DNA of 64,000 bases, taken from positions 1 through 64,000 of the forward strand of contig NZ_JAODNM010000154.1 in NCBI RefSeq assembly GCF_025464955.1, in the 5' to 3' direction. The notes beneath the pieces are model-generated. The model had not been told where the DNA came from. It saw only the letters and a list, made by a program, of their open reading frames with translations, and made no database searches. Numbering within the stretch: the stretch's first letter is position 1; every line of letters begins with the position of its first letter. Positions 15,779 through 25,108 of the stretch are shown here, piece by piece. A program made the position numbers and the translations under genes. Source of the DNA: Amycolatopsis sp. GTDB taxonomy: Bacteria; Actinomycetota; Actinomycetes; Mycobacteriales; Pseudonocardiaceae.

Positions 15779-16184
15779 CCAGTCCTGGATACGCGGCCGG
15801 GGCCTGCGAAACCCTCCACCGGACGACGTCGGCAGCATCGATCACGGCCTCTACCTCGGCGGCGGGAAACTGCGCGGTCGCCACGACGCCGAACTGCACT
15901 GGCCCCACCGCTGGATCGACTGGCCTGACTTCCTGCTGCCCCGCGACCGCGACGCCGCCATCGCCGACATCCGCGCGCTGCACGACCGCGCGCGAGCCGG
16001 TGACCGGGTCGAAGTCGCCTGCGGCGGGGGAGTCGGCCGCACCGGCACCGTCGTCGCCTGCCTGGCGATCCTGGCGGGTGTGCCCGCAGTGGACGCGATC
16101 ACGTGGACTCGAGCCAACTACCACCGCCGTGCCGTCGAAACGCCCTGGCAGCGTCGGTGGGCGCAGCGCTTCCCGCTCGGCTGA
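15738..16184 (+). CDS. Protein-tyrosine/dual-specificity phosphatase-like protein
   Basis: 148 aa from ATG 15738. The active-site loop VEVACGGGVGRTGT has nucleophile Cys95 and Arg101 (C-x5-R), and WIDWPDFLLP may be the substrate-facing strand. It belongs to the cysteine-based phosphatases. It overlaps the preceding small gene and is probably in one operon with it. Confidence 0.85.
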   Translation: MPNDPLVGAIRLPDQSWIRGRGLRNPPPDDVGSIDHGLYLGGGKLRGRHDAELHWPHRWIDWPDFLLPRDRDAAIADIRALHDRARAGDRVEVACGGGVGRTGTVVACLAILAGVPAVDAITWTRANYHRRAVETPWQRRWAQRFPLG

Positions 16185-16221
16185 ACGTCCATCCGTACCC
16201 GTAGGTACAGGACGTTGGTGC

Positions 16222-16824
16222 ATGCTCGTAATTGTGATCGATGAGTTCGCGAAGGAGTATCTGCACAGTGACCTGCGAGAGATCCGTGAGGCGATGCTCC
16301 GGAAGCTCGACGGGCTGTCCGAGTACGACATCCGTCGTCCACTGACCTGGACCGGAACCAACCTTCTCGGGCTGGTCAAGCACCTGTCGGTGGCCGAGTC
16401 CCGGTACTTCGGGGAGGTCTTCGATCGACCGTTCCCCGAGTCCATCCCCCGGTGGGACGACCTCGAACAGCGCGGCACCGACATGTGGGCGACCGAGCGC
16501 GAAACACGCGAGGAGATCACCAGCCGCTATCACCGCGTCTGGGAACACTCCGACGCGACAATCGCTGCTCTCGCCATCGACTCGCCCGGCTACGTGCCCT
16601 GGTGGCCACGTCCTGACGTGATGCTGTTCAACGTTCTGGTCCACGTGCTCACGGAGACCACTCGGCACGCCGGCCATGCCGACATCCTGAGAGAACAGCT
16701 GGACGGCGAGGTCGAGATGGACGCGGAAGGCATGGCCCGGCGAGGACAGGGTGCGGCCTTCTGGGAGAACCGGCGCGCTGAAATCGAGCGGGCGGCCAAA
16801 GCCGCCGATCCAGCCGCGACCTGA
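16222..16824 (+). CDS. DinB-family (DUF664) protein
   Basis: 200 aa from ATG 16222. A four-helix DinB fold with the metal-ligand histidines in VKHLSVAESRYFGEVF and LTETTRHAGHADILRE. Mycothiol- or other thiol-dependent transferases belong here. Monocistronic; substrate not predictable. Confidence 0.85.
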   Translation: MLVIVIDEFAKEYLHSDLREIREAMLRKLDGLSEYDIRRPLTWTGTNLLGLVKHLSVAESRYFGEVFDRPFPESIPRWDDLEQRGTDMWATERETREEITSRYHRVWEHSDATIAALAIDSPGYVPWWPRPDVMLFNVLVHVLTETTRHAGHADILREQLDGEVEMDAEGMARRGQGAAFWENRRAEIERAAKAADPAAT

Positions 16825-16881
16825 CCGGTTCATCGCCCGTTGCCGCCGCCACCTCGTTCACCATCACCGGCCAGGCCGACT

Positions 16882-17325
16882 TCAGCGCCGCCCGGCATCG
16901 GCTTCGGGAAGGATCCTGGCAAGCAGTCCGGCAAGGGTCGCGCGTTCATCGGCGGTCAAGGGGGCGACGAGCTGGTCGTCTGCGGCGTGGACGAGCCTGT
17001 CCAGCTCCTTGAGCGCCACTGTTCCGTCGTCGGTGATCTCGACGATCTTGCGGCGCCGATCCGTGCGATCCGCTCGTCGGACGACGTACCCGAGCTCCTC
17101 GAGATCGTCGAGCAGGGACACCATGTCGCTCCGGTCGATGCCGATGCGGTCGGACAGCGGAGCCTGCGCGGCGGGACCGCCGTCGGCGAGGCTCGCCAGG
17201 ACACCGTAGTGCGGTTTACGGATCGGCCCCGCGACGAATTTGGCCTGGACGAGGCGTTGGGCCTGCTGGGCAGCGCGGCCGACCAGCCAGATGACGCGGT
17301 CACTGAGCCGGTGCGGGTTCGTCAT
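16882..17325 (-). CDS. MarR-family regulator
   Basis: 147 aa from ATG 17325. Winged helix: KPHYGVLASLADGGPAAQ, then LSDRIGIDRSDMVSLLDDL (recognition helix) and the wing ELGYVVRRADRTDRRRKIVEI. Divergent from the quinone-oxidoreductase gene, with an operator dyad in the 99-nt gap, so it very likely represses that gene until a phenolic or quinone ligand is bound. Confidence 0.9.
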   Translation of the reverse strand: MTNPHRLSDRVIWLVGRAAQQAQRLVQAKFVAGPIRKPHYGVLASLADGGPAAQAPLSDRIGIDRSDMVSLLDDLEELGYVVRRADRTDRRRKIVEITDDGTVALKELDRLVHAADDQLVAPLTADERATLAGLLARILPEADAGRR

Positions 17326-17347
17326 GGCACTGACTTTAGCCGGATCG

Positions 17348-17381
17348 TTGACAGCACCCACGATTCTCCATAACGTGGGTG
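17348..17381 (+). promoter_or_regulatory. Promoter and MarR operator of the quinone oxidoreductase
   Basis: TTGACA (17348-17353), 17-nt spacer, TAACGT (17371-17376). The dyad CACCCACG-N11-CGTGGGTG (17355-17381) occupies the spacer and -10, where a bound repressor would block polymerase. Confidence 0.65.
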
Positions 17382-17424
17382 TCACCCATCATTGATACAT
17401 CCCACGACTAGGGGGAGGCATTCC

Positions 17425-18390
17425 GTGCGTTCCGTCCGTTATCGCGCCCACGGTGGTCCGGAAGTTCTGCAGTACGACGAGGTCCCCGTGCCGGAGCCGG
17501 GGGAAGGGCAGGTGCTGATCGAGGTCGATGCCATCGGGGCGAACTTCATCGACACGGTGCTACGTCGGGGTTCCGAGGCGTTTCCGCGTCCGCTGCCCGG
17601 CACGCTGACCGGTGAGGTGGTCGGGCGCGTGACCGCGCTCGGCAAGGGGGCCGGTTCGGTCGCGGTCGGCGATCGTGTCGCCGCACTGTCCGAGGACGCC
17701 TTCGCCGACTACGTCGTCGCCGACGCGCAGTGGTTGGCACCGGTGCCCGACGACGTCGACGCAGGTGAGGCGACCGTTCTGGCCATGACCGCGCCGCTGG
17801 CGCTCCGGTTGCTGCGCCAGGCCCGGCTGAGCCCCGGCGAGACAGTCCTCGTCCAGGCCGCGGCCGGAGGCACCGGCCACCTCCTGGTGCAGCTGGCCAA
17901 AGCGCTGGGCGCGCAGACGGTCATCGGCACGGCGTCGTCGGCTAAGAAGCTGGACTTCGTCCGCGAGCAGGGTGCCGACTTCGCGATCGACTCCAGCGAC
18001 CCGACCTGGCCCGAGCAGGTCCGAGCCACCGCTCCGAACGGCGTCGACGTCGTACTGGATGCAGTCGGGGGAGCGGTCTTCGACCACGGCATGGACCTGC
18101 TCGCCCCGCTGGGCCGGATGGTCACCTATGGCGCCGTCGGTGGCACGCTGCCCAGCGTCCCGACTCCGGCGTTGTTCACCATGAAGTCGGTCACCGGGCT
18201 GTCGTTCGTCGCCTGGCGCGCGGCACGTCCTGACGAGGCCGCGGCCGACCTGGTCGACGCCGCCGGCTACTGGTCTGCCGGGACCGTGCGCACTGCTGTG
18301 CACGCCGTGTTCCCGCTGGCCGAGGCCCGCGCTGTCCACGAACTCCTCGAACGCCGCGAACATCTCGGCCTGGTCGTCGCCGTCCCCTGA
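17425..18390 (+). CDS. Zinc-independent quinone oxidoreductase (MDR family)
   Basis: 321 aa from GTG 17425, chosen because GGGGGAGG precedes it. MDR family: HGGPEVLQYDEVPVPEPGEG, IGANFIDTVLRRG, the nucleotide-binding AAAGGTGHLLVQLAKALGA and DVVLDAVGGAVF. No zinc-ligand cysteines. It reduces quinones or enones with NADPH. Regulated by the divergent MarR gene. Confidence 0.9.
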   Translation: MRSVRYRAHGGPEVLQYDEVPVPEPGEGQVLIEVDAIGANFIDTVLRRGSEAFPRPLPGTLTGEVVGRVTALGKGAGSVAVGDRVAALSEDAFADYVVADAQWLAPVPDDVDAGEATVLAMTAPLALRLLRQARLSPGETVLVQAAAGGTGHLLVQLAKALGAQTVIGTASSAKKLDFVREQGADFAIDSSDPTWPEQVRATAPNGVDVVLDAVGGAVFDHGMDLLAPLGRMVTYGAVGGTLPSVPTPALFTMKSVTGLSFVAWRAARPDEAAADLVDAAGYWSAGTVRTAVHAVFPLAEARAVHELLERREHLGLVVAVP

Positions 18391-18399
18391 GCGGCAAGG

Positions 18400-19176
18400 T
18401 CAGGAGCGCGAGGCGATGAGGCGCTCGACGCCGTCGAGGACCAGCGGCAGGCCGAACTCGAAGTTGCGTGCCGCGTCGAAGGCGGAACCGTACTCCTCGC
18501 CCGCGGCGGTGCCCACCCGGCCACTGAGCGGAAAGTGGCTCGCGTCGACGATCTTCTCCAGCACAGGAGCGCTGGCTGTCCACCACTGCTCGTCGGTCAT
18601 ACCGGTGCGCTGCTCGAGTTGCGCGGCGTCGACGGCATTGCGGGCGGCGCCCTGGACGTAGCCGGCGAGCAGGCTGATGACGGCGTCCATTTCGAGGTCG
18701 GTGAGCCCGGCGCCGTCGACCGCGCCGAGTTCGTGCTCGTACTTGATCATCGTGTGCGGGCCTAGCGGCGGCCGGTTCGTGGTGACCTGCAGCATCCAGG
18801 CGTGGCGGTGGTAGAGCCGCCAGTTCGCGTGCGCGATCGCTTCGAGCTTCGGCCGCCAGCCGTCGGCGTCCTGGCCCGGGCGACCCAGTTCGCCATGGAC
18901 GGTGTCCATCATCAGGTCGATCAGTTCGGCCTTGCTCGGGACGTAGGTGTACAGCGACATCGCCGCGACGCCGAGATGGTCGGCGACCCGGCGCATCGAC
19001 AGGGCGGGCAGTCCTTCGGCGTCGGCCAGCCGGATGGCGGCCGACACGATCATGTCGATGGTCAGCTTCGGTTTCGGCCCGCGACGAGGGCGTTCGTGGA
19101 CGCCCCACAGGAGTTCGATACTGCGCTGGGGGTCTCCGCCGCCGGTGTACTCGGTGCTCACCGCGGCATTGTCCAC
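18400..19176 (-). CDS. TetR-family regulator with TetR_C_1-like C-terminus
   Basis: About 258 aa. GTG 19176 is preferred because a perfect TATAAT (19188-19183, minus strand) lies 6 nt before it, so the mRNA is probably leaderless; GTG 19161 is an alternative. Helix-turn-helix LSMRRVADHLGVAAMSLYTYV; the C-terminal part (NWRLYHRHAWMLQVTTNRPP) matches tetracycline-repressor-type domains. CG-CGTACGGA repeats at 19191-19201 and about 19228-19237 are candidate operators between it and the SNF2 gene. Confidence 0.87.
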   Translation of the reverse strand: MDNAAVSTEYTGGGDPQRSIELLWGVHERPRRGPKPKLTIDMIVSAAIRLADAEGLPALSMRRVADHLGVAAMSLYTYVPSKAELIDLMMDTVHGELGRPGQDADGWRPKLEAIAHANWRLYHRHAWMLQVTTNRPPLGPHTMIKYEHELGAVDGAGLTDLEMDAVISLLAGYVQGAARNAVDAAQLEQRTGMTDEQWWTASAPVLEKIVDASHFPLSGRVGTAAGEEYGSAFDAARNFEFGLPLVLDGVERLIASRS

Positions 19177-19261
19177 CCGGCTATTATATACGGCGTACGG
19201 AATTATGGTAGACTGCGCTGTCCGCCGTACGGAGTAACCATCCCAAGGAGACTGCCCGCGG

Positions 19262-21826
19262 ATGCCGAGAGCTTCACAAGCGGACCTCGCCACCCTGTTC
19301 CAGAGCCCAGCGACCTTCGAGCCGGCGGATCCACCCCGCTCCGGACACCTGGTTTTCACCGAGCCGGACCGACGTTTGACGATCCCCGACGCGCTCACGC
19401 TGCTCCTGGCCGCGCGAGACGCACCTGATCCGCATCCTTCGGTCGCCGTCTTGACCAGGGCAGCCGTGCTCGCGCTCGAAGCCGTGGCCGGTGGACGGCT
19501 TCAGCCCGCCGTCTCACCCGGCGGGTTCGACATGTGGCGTCTCGGCCCCGGTGACTTCGGTGAACTCGACCAGCAGGCACGCGCGTTGGCTGACGCCATC
19601 GCCGACGAACTGCCGCGCACCCCCGCCGCGGAGACCGCCGCGGGCATGGCCACGTTCGCCGCGTCGTCCCCGCAGCACGTCCCGCACCTGCGGGAGTGGG
19701 CGGAGACCGCCGCGGGTGTCCGCATCTCGCTGCGCGTCGAGGCCCCCGGCCATCGCTTCCAGGCGGTCCTGCAGGTCCACAGCCTCGCCGACGGCCAGGT
19801 GACCGACGCTGCCGAGCTGTGGACGGGCGAAACCACCCACGCTCGCATCGCCGCGTTGCTCGCCGTGCGCCAAGCCGCGCGGGTGTGGCCACCGCTGGAG
19901 CGGCTGCTGCACACTTCGGTCCCCGACGAACTCGCGCTGGCCGACGTCGAGATCGAGGAACTGCTCAGCTTCGGGGTCCCCAGGCTGGCCGCGGTCGGGG
20001 TCGAGGTGCACTGGCCCCAGGAACTGCTCGGCGGCCTGACCGCCCGCGCCGTCGTCGGAGCGGGAGACTCGGCGCCTTCGGGCTTCTTCGGCGATCAGCT
20101 CCTGTCCTTCGACTGGCAGCTCGCGCTAGGCGATCACCCGCTGACCGCCGCGGAGATGGAAGCGGTCGCCGAGGCGCAGCGGCCTCTGGTCCGACTGCGT
20201 GACCAGTGGCTGCTGCTTGACCCGTCCCTCGCCAGGAAGGCCAGGGAGCAGTCCCTCAAGCCGTTGACCGGCATGGATGCGCTCGGGATCGCGCTGACCG
20301 GCTCCGCCGAGGTCGACGGCGAGCGGGTCGCGGTGGCGCCCAGCGGCTGGCTGGACACGCTCCGCCGGCGCATCGCCGAGCCCGACTCCCAGTCGGGGAC
20401 CGAAGCCGGCCCGCCTGCCGCGCTGCGCGCCACCCTGCGCGACTACCAGCTGCGCGGACTGCGCTGGCTGATCCGGATGACCTCCCTCGGCCTCAACGGG
20501 TGTCTCGCCGACGACATGGGGCTCGGGAAGACGATCACGCTGATCGCGTTGCACCTGCACCGCCAGGCCGAGCCGGAAACGGCCGGGCCGACACTCGTCG
20601 TCTGTCCGGCGTCCCTGCTGGGAAACTGGGAACGGGAGATCCGGCGTTTCGCCCCAGGCACCGGAGTACGCCGCTTCCACGGTCTGGACCGTTCCCTCGA
20701 CACGGTCACCGACGGATTCGTCCTCACCACGTACGGCACGATGCGTGTCGACGCCGAGAGGCTGGCCGGCGTCGACTGGCGGCTCGTCGTCGCCGACGAG
20801 GCCCAGCACGTCAAGAACGCCCGATCCGGTACCGCGAAGGCGTTGCGGGCGATCCCGTCGGCCACGCGCATCGCGCTGACCGGAACGCCGGTGGAGAACA
20901 ACCTGTCCGAGCTGTGGGCGATCCTCGACTGGACCACGCCCGGTCTGCTCGGCACGCTCAAGGAGTTCCGCGAGCGCTGGGCCGACCCGGTCGAAGCCGG
21001 GACCGACCCCGCGGCCGCTGACCGGCTGTCGCGGCTCGTGCGGCCGTTCCTGTTGCGGCGCAAGAAGTCCGACCCCGGCATCGCCCCGGAGCTGCCGCCG
21101 AAGACCGAGACCGATCAGCCGGTTTCGCTGACCGCCGAGCAAGTGGGTCTCTACGAGGCGGTCGTCCGCGAGACGATGGCGCAGATCACGGCGAGCGACG
21201 GGATCACCCGCCGCGGGCTCATCATGAAGCTGTTCACCGCACTGCGGCAGATCTGCAACCACCCCGCGCACTACCTCGCCGACGACCGGCCGACCGCGGA
21301 CCGGTCCGGCAAGCTCGACCTGCTCGACGAGCTGATCGACACGATCACCGCGGAGGACGGCGCGGTGCTGGTGTTCACCCAGTACGTCGTGATGGCGCGC
21401 CTGCTCGAACGCCACCTCACCGAGCGCGGGCTCGCCGTGCAGCTGCTGCACGGCGGAACGCCCCTCCGCGAGCGCGAAGCGATGGTGGAGAGGTTCCAGA
21501 GCGGCGGGGCCCCGGTGTTCCTGCTTTCGCTCAGGGCCGCCGGGACGGGACTCAACCTCACCCGCGCCGACCACGTCATCCATTACGACCGGTGGTTCAA
21601 CCCCGCCGTCGAGGACCAGGCGACCGACCGGGCTTACCGCATCGGCCAGACGCGGCCGGTCCAAGTGCACCGCCTCATCGCCGAGGGCACTGTCGAGGAC
21701 CGCATCGGCGCGCTGCTCGAGGGCAAACGGCGGCTCGCCGACTCCGTGCTCGACTCCGGCGGAGCGGCGCTGACGGAACTGTCGGACACAGAACTGGCGG
21801 AGCTGATCGAACTGAGGAGCAGCTGA
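19262..21826 (+). CDS. SNF2-family DEAD/DEAH helicase
   Basis: 854 aa from ATG 19262. The N-terminal ~390 residues are the SNF2-associated domain of actinobacterial helicases. The motor follows: LRDYQLRGLRWLIRM, Walker A DDMGLGKT near 415, Walker B DEAQH near 512, TGTPVENN, and helicase C motifs (VFTQY, LLSLRAAGTGLNLT, DRAYRIGQTRPV). A dsDNA translocase that remodels protein-DNA complexes. Its stop overlaps the start of the SWIM protein (TGATG), a conserved two-gene unit. Confidence 0.93.
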   Translation: MPRASQADLATLFQSPATFEPADPPRSGHLVFTEPDRRLTIPDALTLLLAARDAPDPHPSVAVLTRAAVLALEAVAGGRLQPAVSPGGFDMWRLGPGDFGELDQQARALADAIADELPRTPAAETAAGMATFAASSPQHVPHLREWAETAAGVRISLRVEAPGHRFQAVLQVHSLADGQVTDAAELWTGETTHARIAALLAVRQAARVWPPLERLLHTSVPDELALADVEIEELLSFGVPRLAAVGVEVHWPQELLGGLTARAVVGAGDSAPSGFFGDQLLSFDWQLALGDHPLTAAEMEAVAEAQRPLVRLRDQWLLLDPSLARKAREQSLKPLTGMDALGIALTGSAEVDGERVAVAPSGWLDTLRRRIAEPDSQSGTEAGPPAALRATLRDYQLRGLRWLIRMTSLGLNGCLADDMGLGKTITLIALHLHRQAEPETAGPTLVVCPASLLGNWEREIRRFAPGTGVRRFHGLDRSLDTVTDGFVLTTYGTMRVDAERLAGVDWRLVVADEAQHVKNARSGTAKALRAIPSATRIALTGTPVENNLSELWAILDWTTPGLLGTLKEFRERWADPVEAGTDPAAADRLSRLVRPFLLRRKKSDPGIAPELPPKTETDQPVSLTAEQVGLYEAVVRETMAQITASDGITRRGLIMKLFTALRQICNHPAHYLADDRPTADRSGKLDLLDELIDTITAEDGAVLVFTQYVVMARLLERHLTERGLAVQLLHGGTPLREREAMVERFQSGGAPVFLLSLRAAGTGLNLTRADHVIHYDRWFNPAVEDQATDRAYRIGQTRPVQVHRLIAEGTVEDRIGALLEGKRRLADSVLDSGGAALTELSDTELAELIELRSS

Positions 21827-22635
21827 TGGGGGAGTTCGACGAGGACCGGGTCCGCGGGTTCCCCGCCTTCGGCGCGAGCAAGCGCGGTGGCGGTCAGTTC
21901 GCGCGGTCGTGGTGGGGCAGGGCGTGGATCAAGGCGCTGGAGGACACCGCGCTGGACCAGAAACCGCTCAAGAACGGCCGCCGGTATGCCTATGCCGGCC
22001 GCGTCGGCACCATCACCGTCAGTCCCGGCCGATTGGCCGCGGTCGTCGACGGGGAAGCCGACGGCCTCTACCGCACCACGGTCACCCTCGCCCCGCTGAC
22101 CGACGCCGAATGGGTCCGATTCCTCGACCGCGTCACCGCGCGGTCGGGGCACCTCGCGGCTCTGCTCGACCGCGACATGCCCCACGACCTGGTCGACGCG
22201 GCCGAGGACGCCGGCATCGGCCTGCTCCCCGGGATCGGGGATCTCGACCCGGAATGCGACTGCCCCGGCTGGGATCTGCCGTGCCAGCACGCCGCCGCGC
22301 TGTGCTACCAGGCGTCGTGGTTGCTCGACGCGGACCCGTTCGTGCTGTTGCTGCTGCGCGGACGTGGGCAACGCGAGCTACTCGGCGAGCTCAACCTGCG
22401 CAACGCACCGAAACACGCGAGCGCCGTCGACGCGGACGCGCTGGCCGTGCTGGTGGCCAACGCCGCCGATCGCGCGTCCCGGTTGCTGGCCGGAACCTGG
22501 ACGGCGCCAGAGCTTTGGCAGGACTCCGTACGCATCGCGGCAGCCCATGACGACCCGCGGGTGACCGAGCGGTTGCGGGCTTCTTGGGACGACCGCGCGA
22601 CGGAATGGGACGAGGCGGTGTCCTCGGCGGGCTGA
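21826..22635 (+). CDS. SWIM zinc-finger protein, SNF2 partner
   Basis: 269 aa from ATG 21826, overlapping the helicase stop by 1 nt. The SWIM motif CDCPGWDLPCQHAAAL (C-x-C, then C-x-H) lies near residues 143-160. Family members adjoin SNF2 helicases and are thought to add DNA or protein binding. The C-terminal half is Ala-rich and helical. Confidence 0.9.
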   Translation: MGEFDEDRVRGFPAFGASKRGGGQFARSWWGRAWIKALEDTALDQKPLKNGRRYAYAGRVGTITVSPGRLAAVVDGEADGLYRTTVTLAPLTDAEWVRFLDRVTARSGHLAALLDRDMPHDLVDAAEDAGIGLLPGIGDLDPECDCPGWDLPCQHAAALCYQASWLLDADPFVLLLLRGRGQRELLGELNLRNAPKHASAVDADALAVLVANAADRASRLLAGTWTAPELWQDSVRIAAAHDDPRVTERLRASWDDRATEWDEAVSSAG

Positions 22636-22636
22636 C

Positions 22637-23251
22637 CTACCAGTGCCGGCCGTTGGGCAGCTCGGCCAGGCCCGGTGAGGACACGTGAAGGACTTCGTAC
22701 CACTCGGTGGCGTCGTTGTCCTGCGGAACCGAGTCCGCCCACAGAACGAACTTCAGCAGCTGCCAGCGCTGAGGGTCGACGGCCAATGCCGCGGTGTGCA
22801 CGCCTTCGACCTGCGCCAAGGCTTCGAGCTCCTTGCATTCCTGCTCGATCCGGGCGGCCAGGCCCAACCCGGTGTCCCCGAGGTCGGGATCGACCGGCAA
22901 CGCGGTGAGCCGGCGCGACGCGGCTTTCGGGGTCGTCCCGCGAGCGGGGCCCGCCACGCTCGCGACCCCGGTCCACTGCAGCACGGCAGGTCGGCCGAAC
23001 GAGCGGATGATGCGTTCGAACCCACCGCCGCCGAACAGGAAGTGGCTCATCGCGCCGGGGTCGTTCCACAGGTAGAACGGCGCGTACTGGTTGACCGGCG
23101 AACCGTCGACGCGGCGTTCACGGATGACGTAGGCCTTCAGTCCCAGTCCGGGGCGGTCGTCGAGGACGTGCCTGGCCGCGGCGACGCGCGCCCGAAGAAT
23201 GTTCATGTCGTAGTCGGCAGGCACGGTGATTTCGTACTGCATGGCGTACAT
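22637..23251 (-). CDS. DUF4865 family protein
   Basis: 204 aa from ATG 23251 (GTG 23263 also in frame; GGAAGG at about -13 fits the ATG better). YAMQYEITVPADYDMNILR, then HVLDDRPGLGLKAYVIRE and NQYAPFYLWNDPGAM match DUF4865. This family usually sits with a TetR regulator, as here. Function unknown; a dimeric alpha-beta-barrel-like fold is suspected. Confidence 0.85.
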   Translation of the reverse strand: MYAMQYEITVPADYDMNILRARVAAARHVLDDRPGLGLKAYVIRERRVDGSPVNQYAPFYLWNDPGAMSHFLFGGGGFERIIRSFGRPAVLQWTGVASVAGPARGTTPKAASRRLTALPVDPDLGDTGLGLAARIEQECKELEALAQVEGVHTAALAVDPQRWQLLKFVLWADSVPQDNDATEWYEVLHVSSPGLAELPNGRHW

Positions 23252-23277
23252 GGGTGCGGCCACCTTCCGGTTCGTCG

Positions 23278-23862
23278 TCAGTCAGCGGAACGGGTACGGG
23301 TGGAAAGCAGGCCGAGGACGCCGTCGATGGCGTAGCCGAATGGTTCGGGCGCACCTGCGGCGCGGGCCAGCACATAGCCGCCCTCGAGCACCGCGAGGAT
23401 GGTGGAGGCCGTGGCGGCGGGGTCGAGCGCGGGATCCAACTCGCCGCACGCACGGGCTTCGTCCAGGACTTCGGCGATCCGGCCGTGCAGCCAGACGAAG
23501 GTCTCCTCGACCGGCTGGTGCAGCATCGGGTCGTCCATGATTTCCGGGTCCTGGGTGAGACCGCCGACCGGACAGCCCTTGAGCACGTCCCGCTCGCGGC
23601 GCAGGTAGGCGGTGATCCGCTCGACCGGGGTGCCGGGGCCGCTCAGCTGAACCTCGATCCCGGCGCGCATCTCCTCGGCCGTCCGGTTGATCGCGGCGAG
23701 CGCCAGCTCGGGTTTACCGCTGAAATGGTGGTACATGCTGCCCTGTCCCGCGTCGGCGCGGGACAGGATCGCCTTGGGGCTGGTTCCCACGTACCCGCGC
23801 TCCCACAGCAGCTGCCGGGTGCTCTCGATCAGGCGTTCCCTGGTGGACTCCATGCCGTACAT
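23278..23862 (-). CDS. TetR-family regulator of the DUF4865 gene
   Basis: 194 aa from ATG 23862 (ATG 23853 possible). Helix-turn-helix STRQLLWERGYVGTSPKAIL, then QGSMYHHFSGKPELAL. The C-terminal domain (LKGCPVGGLTQDPEIMDDP) matches the group near DUF4865 and tautomerase genes. It lies upstream of the DUF4865 gene with a 26-nt gap and is probably cotranscribed. A short dyad around the start (GTAC...GTAC, 23857-23875) may be its own operator. Confidence 0.87.
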   Translation of the reverse strand: MYGMESTRERLIESTRQLLWERGYVGTSPKAILSRADAGQGSMYHHFSGKPELALAAINRTAEEMRAGIEVQLSGPGTPVERITAYLRRERDVLKGCPVGGLTQDPEIMDDPMLHQPVEETFVWLHGRIAEVLDEARACGELDPALDPAATASTILAVLEGGYVLARAAGAPEPFGYAIDGVLGLLSTRTRSAD

Positions 23863-23879
23863 ACTACTAGGTACAGAAC

Positions 23880-24079
23880 CGGGAAATCGAGGTCGGGCCG
23901 GTCGCCCGGGCTCGCGTGATCCACGCGGACCGGTAGGTGTAGTTGTACAGACCGCCGCCAAGCTCCACCGCCGAAACCACCTCGGTCCCGAAGGCCCGGC
24001 GGCCCATCTCCACGATCTGCTCGGCGGACACCGACTCCTGGAACGCCCCGGACGTGCGGCCGATCCGCTCGAACCGCAC
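23880..24079 (-). pseudogene. Phosphotransferase (APH-like), N-terminal fragment
   Basis: From GTG 24079 the codons give RFERIGRTSGAFQESVSAEQ, then RRAFGTEVVSAVELGGGLYNYTYR, the start of an aminoglycoside-phosphotransferase-family protein, ending in unrelated codons about 60 residues in. The start overlaps the stop of the GNAT gene, so the original was translationally coupled to it. Everything after the first beta strands is lost. Confidence 0.65.
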
Positions 24080-24579
24080 TAGACGTTAATCTCCTTCACC
24101 AGGAAGACCGCGCCGGGGAGATGCTCCGAAGGACTCCCGGGCTGTTCGACGAGCTGGTATCCCGCGCGCTGGTACATCGTGATGTTGCGGGTGCTCCCGG
24201 CACCGGTGAACAACGAGTACCTGCGTACGCCGGCCGGGGCCTGCTGCTCGGCATACGCCAGCAACCAGCGGCCCAGCCCGCGTCCGGCCAGATCCGGCGC
24301 GACCATCAGCCTACCGACCTCCCACGCGTCGCCGTCGCGCCTGGCGCGCACCCCGCCGACCAGGCGGTGCCCCTGCCGCACCAGCCAGACTGACCAGGTC
24401 TTCGTCCAGTCGCGGACATCGTCGATGCTCTCGTGCAGCGCGGGAATCGCCAGCGTGTCGTTGATGAGGGCTTCCTGCACCCAGCAGCAGCGCTGCAGGA
24501 CGAACAGCTCCGCGACGTCGTCCGGAGTGACCGGGTCGAGTTCGGTGTCCGGGATTCCGGCGAAGTTGTCGAGTTTCAC
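24079..24579 (-). CDS. GNAT N-acetyltransferase
   Basis: 166 aa from GTG/ATG 24579. GNAT motifs: VGGVRARRDGDAWEVGRLMVAP, the acetyl-CoA loop DLAGRGLGRWLLAYAE and a C-terminal TRNITMYQRAGYQLV. Probably once an operon with the downstream phosphotransferase now truncated. Substrate unknown. Confidence 0.88.
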   Translation of the reverse strand: MKLDNFAGIPDTELDPVTPDDVAELFVLQRCCWVQEALINDTLAIPALHESIDDVRDWTKTWSVWLVRQGHRLVGGVRARRDGDAWEVGRLMVAPDLAGRGLGRWLLAYAEQQAPAGVRRYSLFTGAGSTRNITMYQRAGYQLVEQPGSPSEHLPGAVFLVKEINV

Positions 24580-24646
24580 CTCGCCTGTCTAGCGGGCAAC
24601 ACCGAACTCGGCAAACGGCTTTCGGGTGATCGCTAGTCTGGCGGGC

Positions 24647-25108
24647 ATGACAACAGAGCGTTTCGAAGTCCAGCGGGAGATCGCGGCCACCCCCGCCAAG
24701 GTGTTCGCGTTGCTGACCGACCCGCAGGGCCATGTCACGATCGACAGCTCCGGGATGCTCCAGTCCGCCGACGGCGACCCCGTCGAGAAGGTCGGCGACG
24801 AGTTCGTCGTGCACATGGACCGCGAGGCGCTCAACGACTTCCCGATGGGCAAATACGACGTCACGGTGATCATCACCCGGTTCGAGCAGGACGCGGCCAT
24901 CGAGTGGACGATCTCCGGCAAGGTCCAGCCACCGATCAAGCACCTCTACGGCTACCGCCTCGAACCCAGCACGACGGGCACCCTGGCCACCTCGTACTAC
25001 GACTGGAGCCAGATCAGCGAGCAGTACCGCGAACGGGGCGTCTTCCCGGTCATCCCCGAAGCCGGTCTCCGCGCGACCCTCGGCATCCTCGCTCGGAACG
25101 TCGAGTAG
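24647..25108 (+). CDS. SRPBCC family protein
   Basis: 153 aa from ATG 24647. TAGTCT (24634-24639) is 7 nt upstream, so the transcript is probably leaderless. RFEVQREIAATPAKVFALL, then DREALNDFPMGKYDVTVII and IEWTISGKV are the START-like ligand-binding fold. Ligand unknown. Confidence 0.82.
   Translation: MTTERFEVQREIAATPAKVFALLTDPQGHVTIDSSGMLQSADGDPVEKVGDEFVVHMDREALNDFPMGKYDVTVIITRFEQDAAIEWTISGKVQPPIKHLYGYRLEPSTTGTLATSYYDWSQISEQYRERGVFPVIPEAGLRATLGILARNVE

Noticed and set aside
20126..21670. 514-codon open frame opposite the SNF2 helicase
   Set aside because: Antisense frame forced open by codon bias; the plus-strand helicase motifs fully explain the region.
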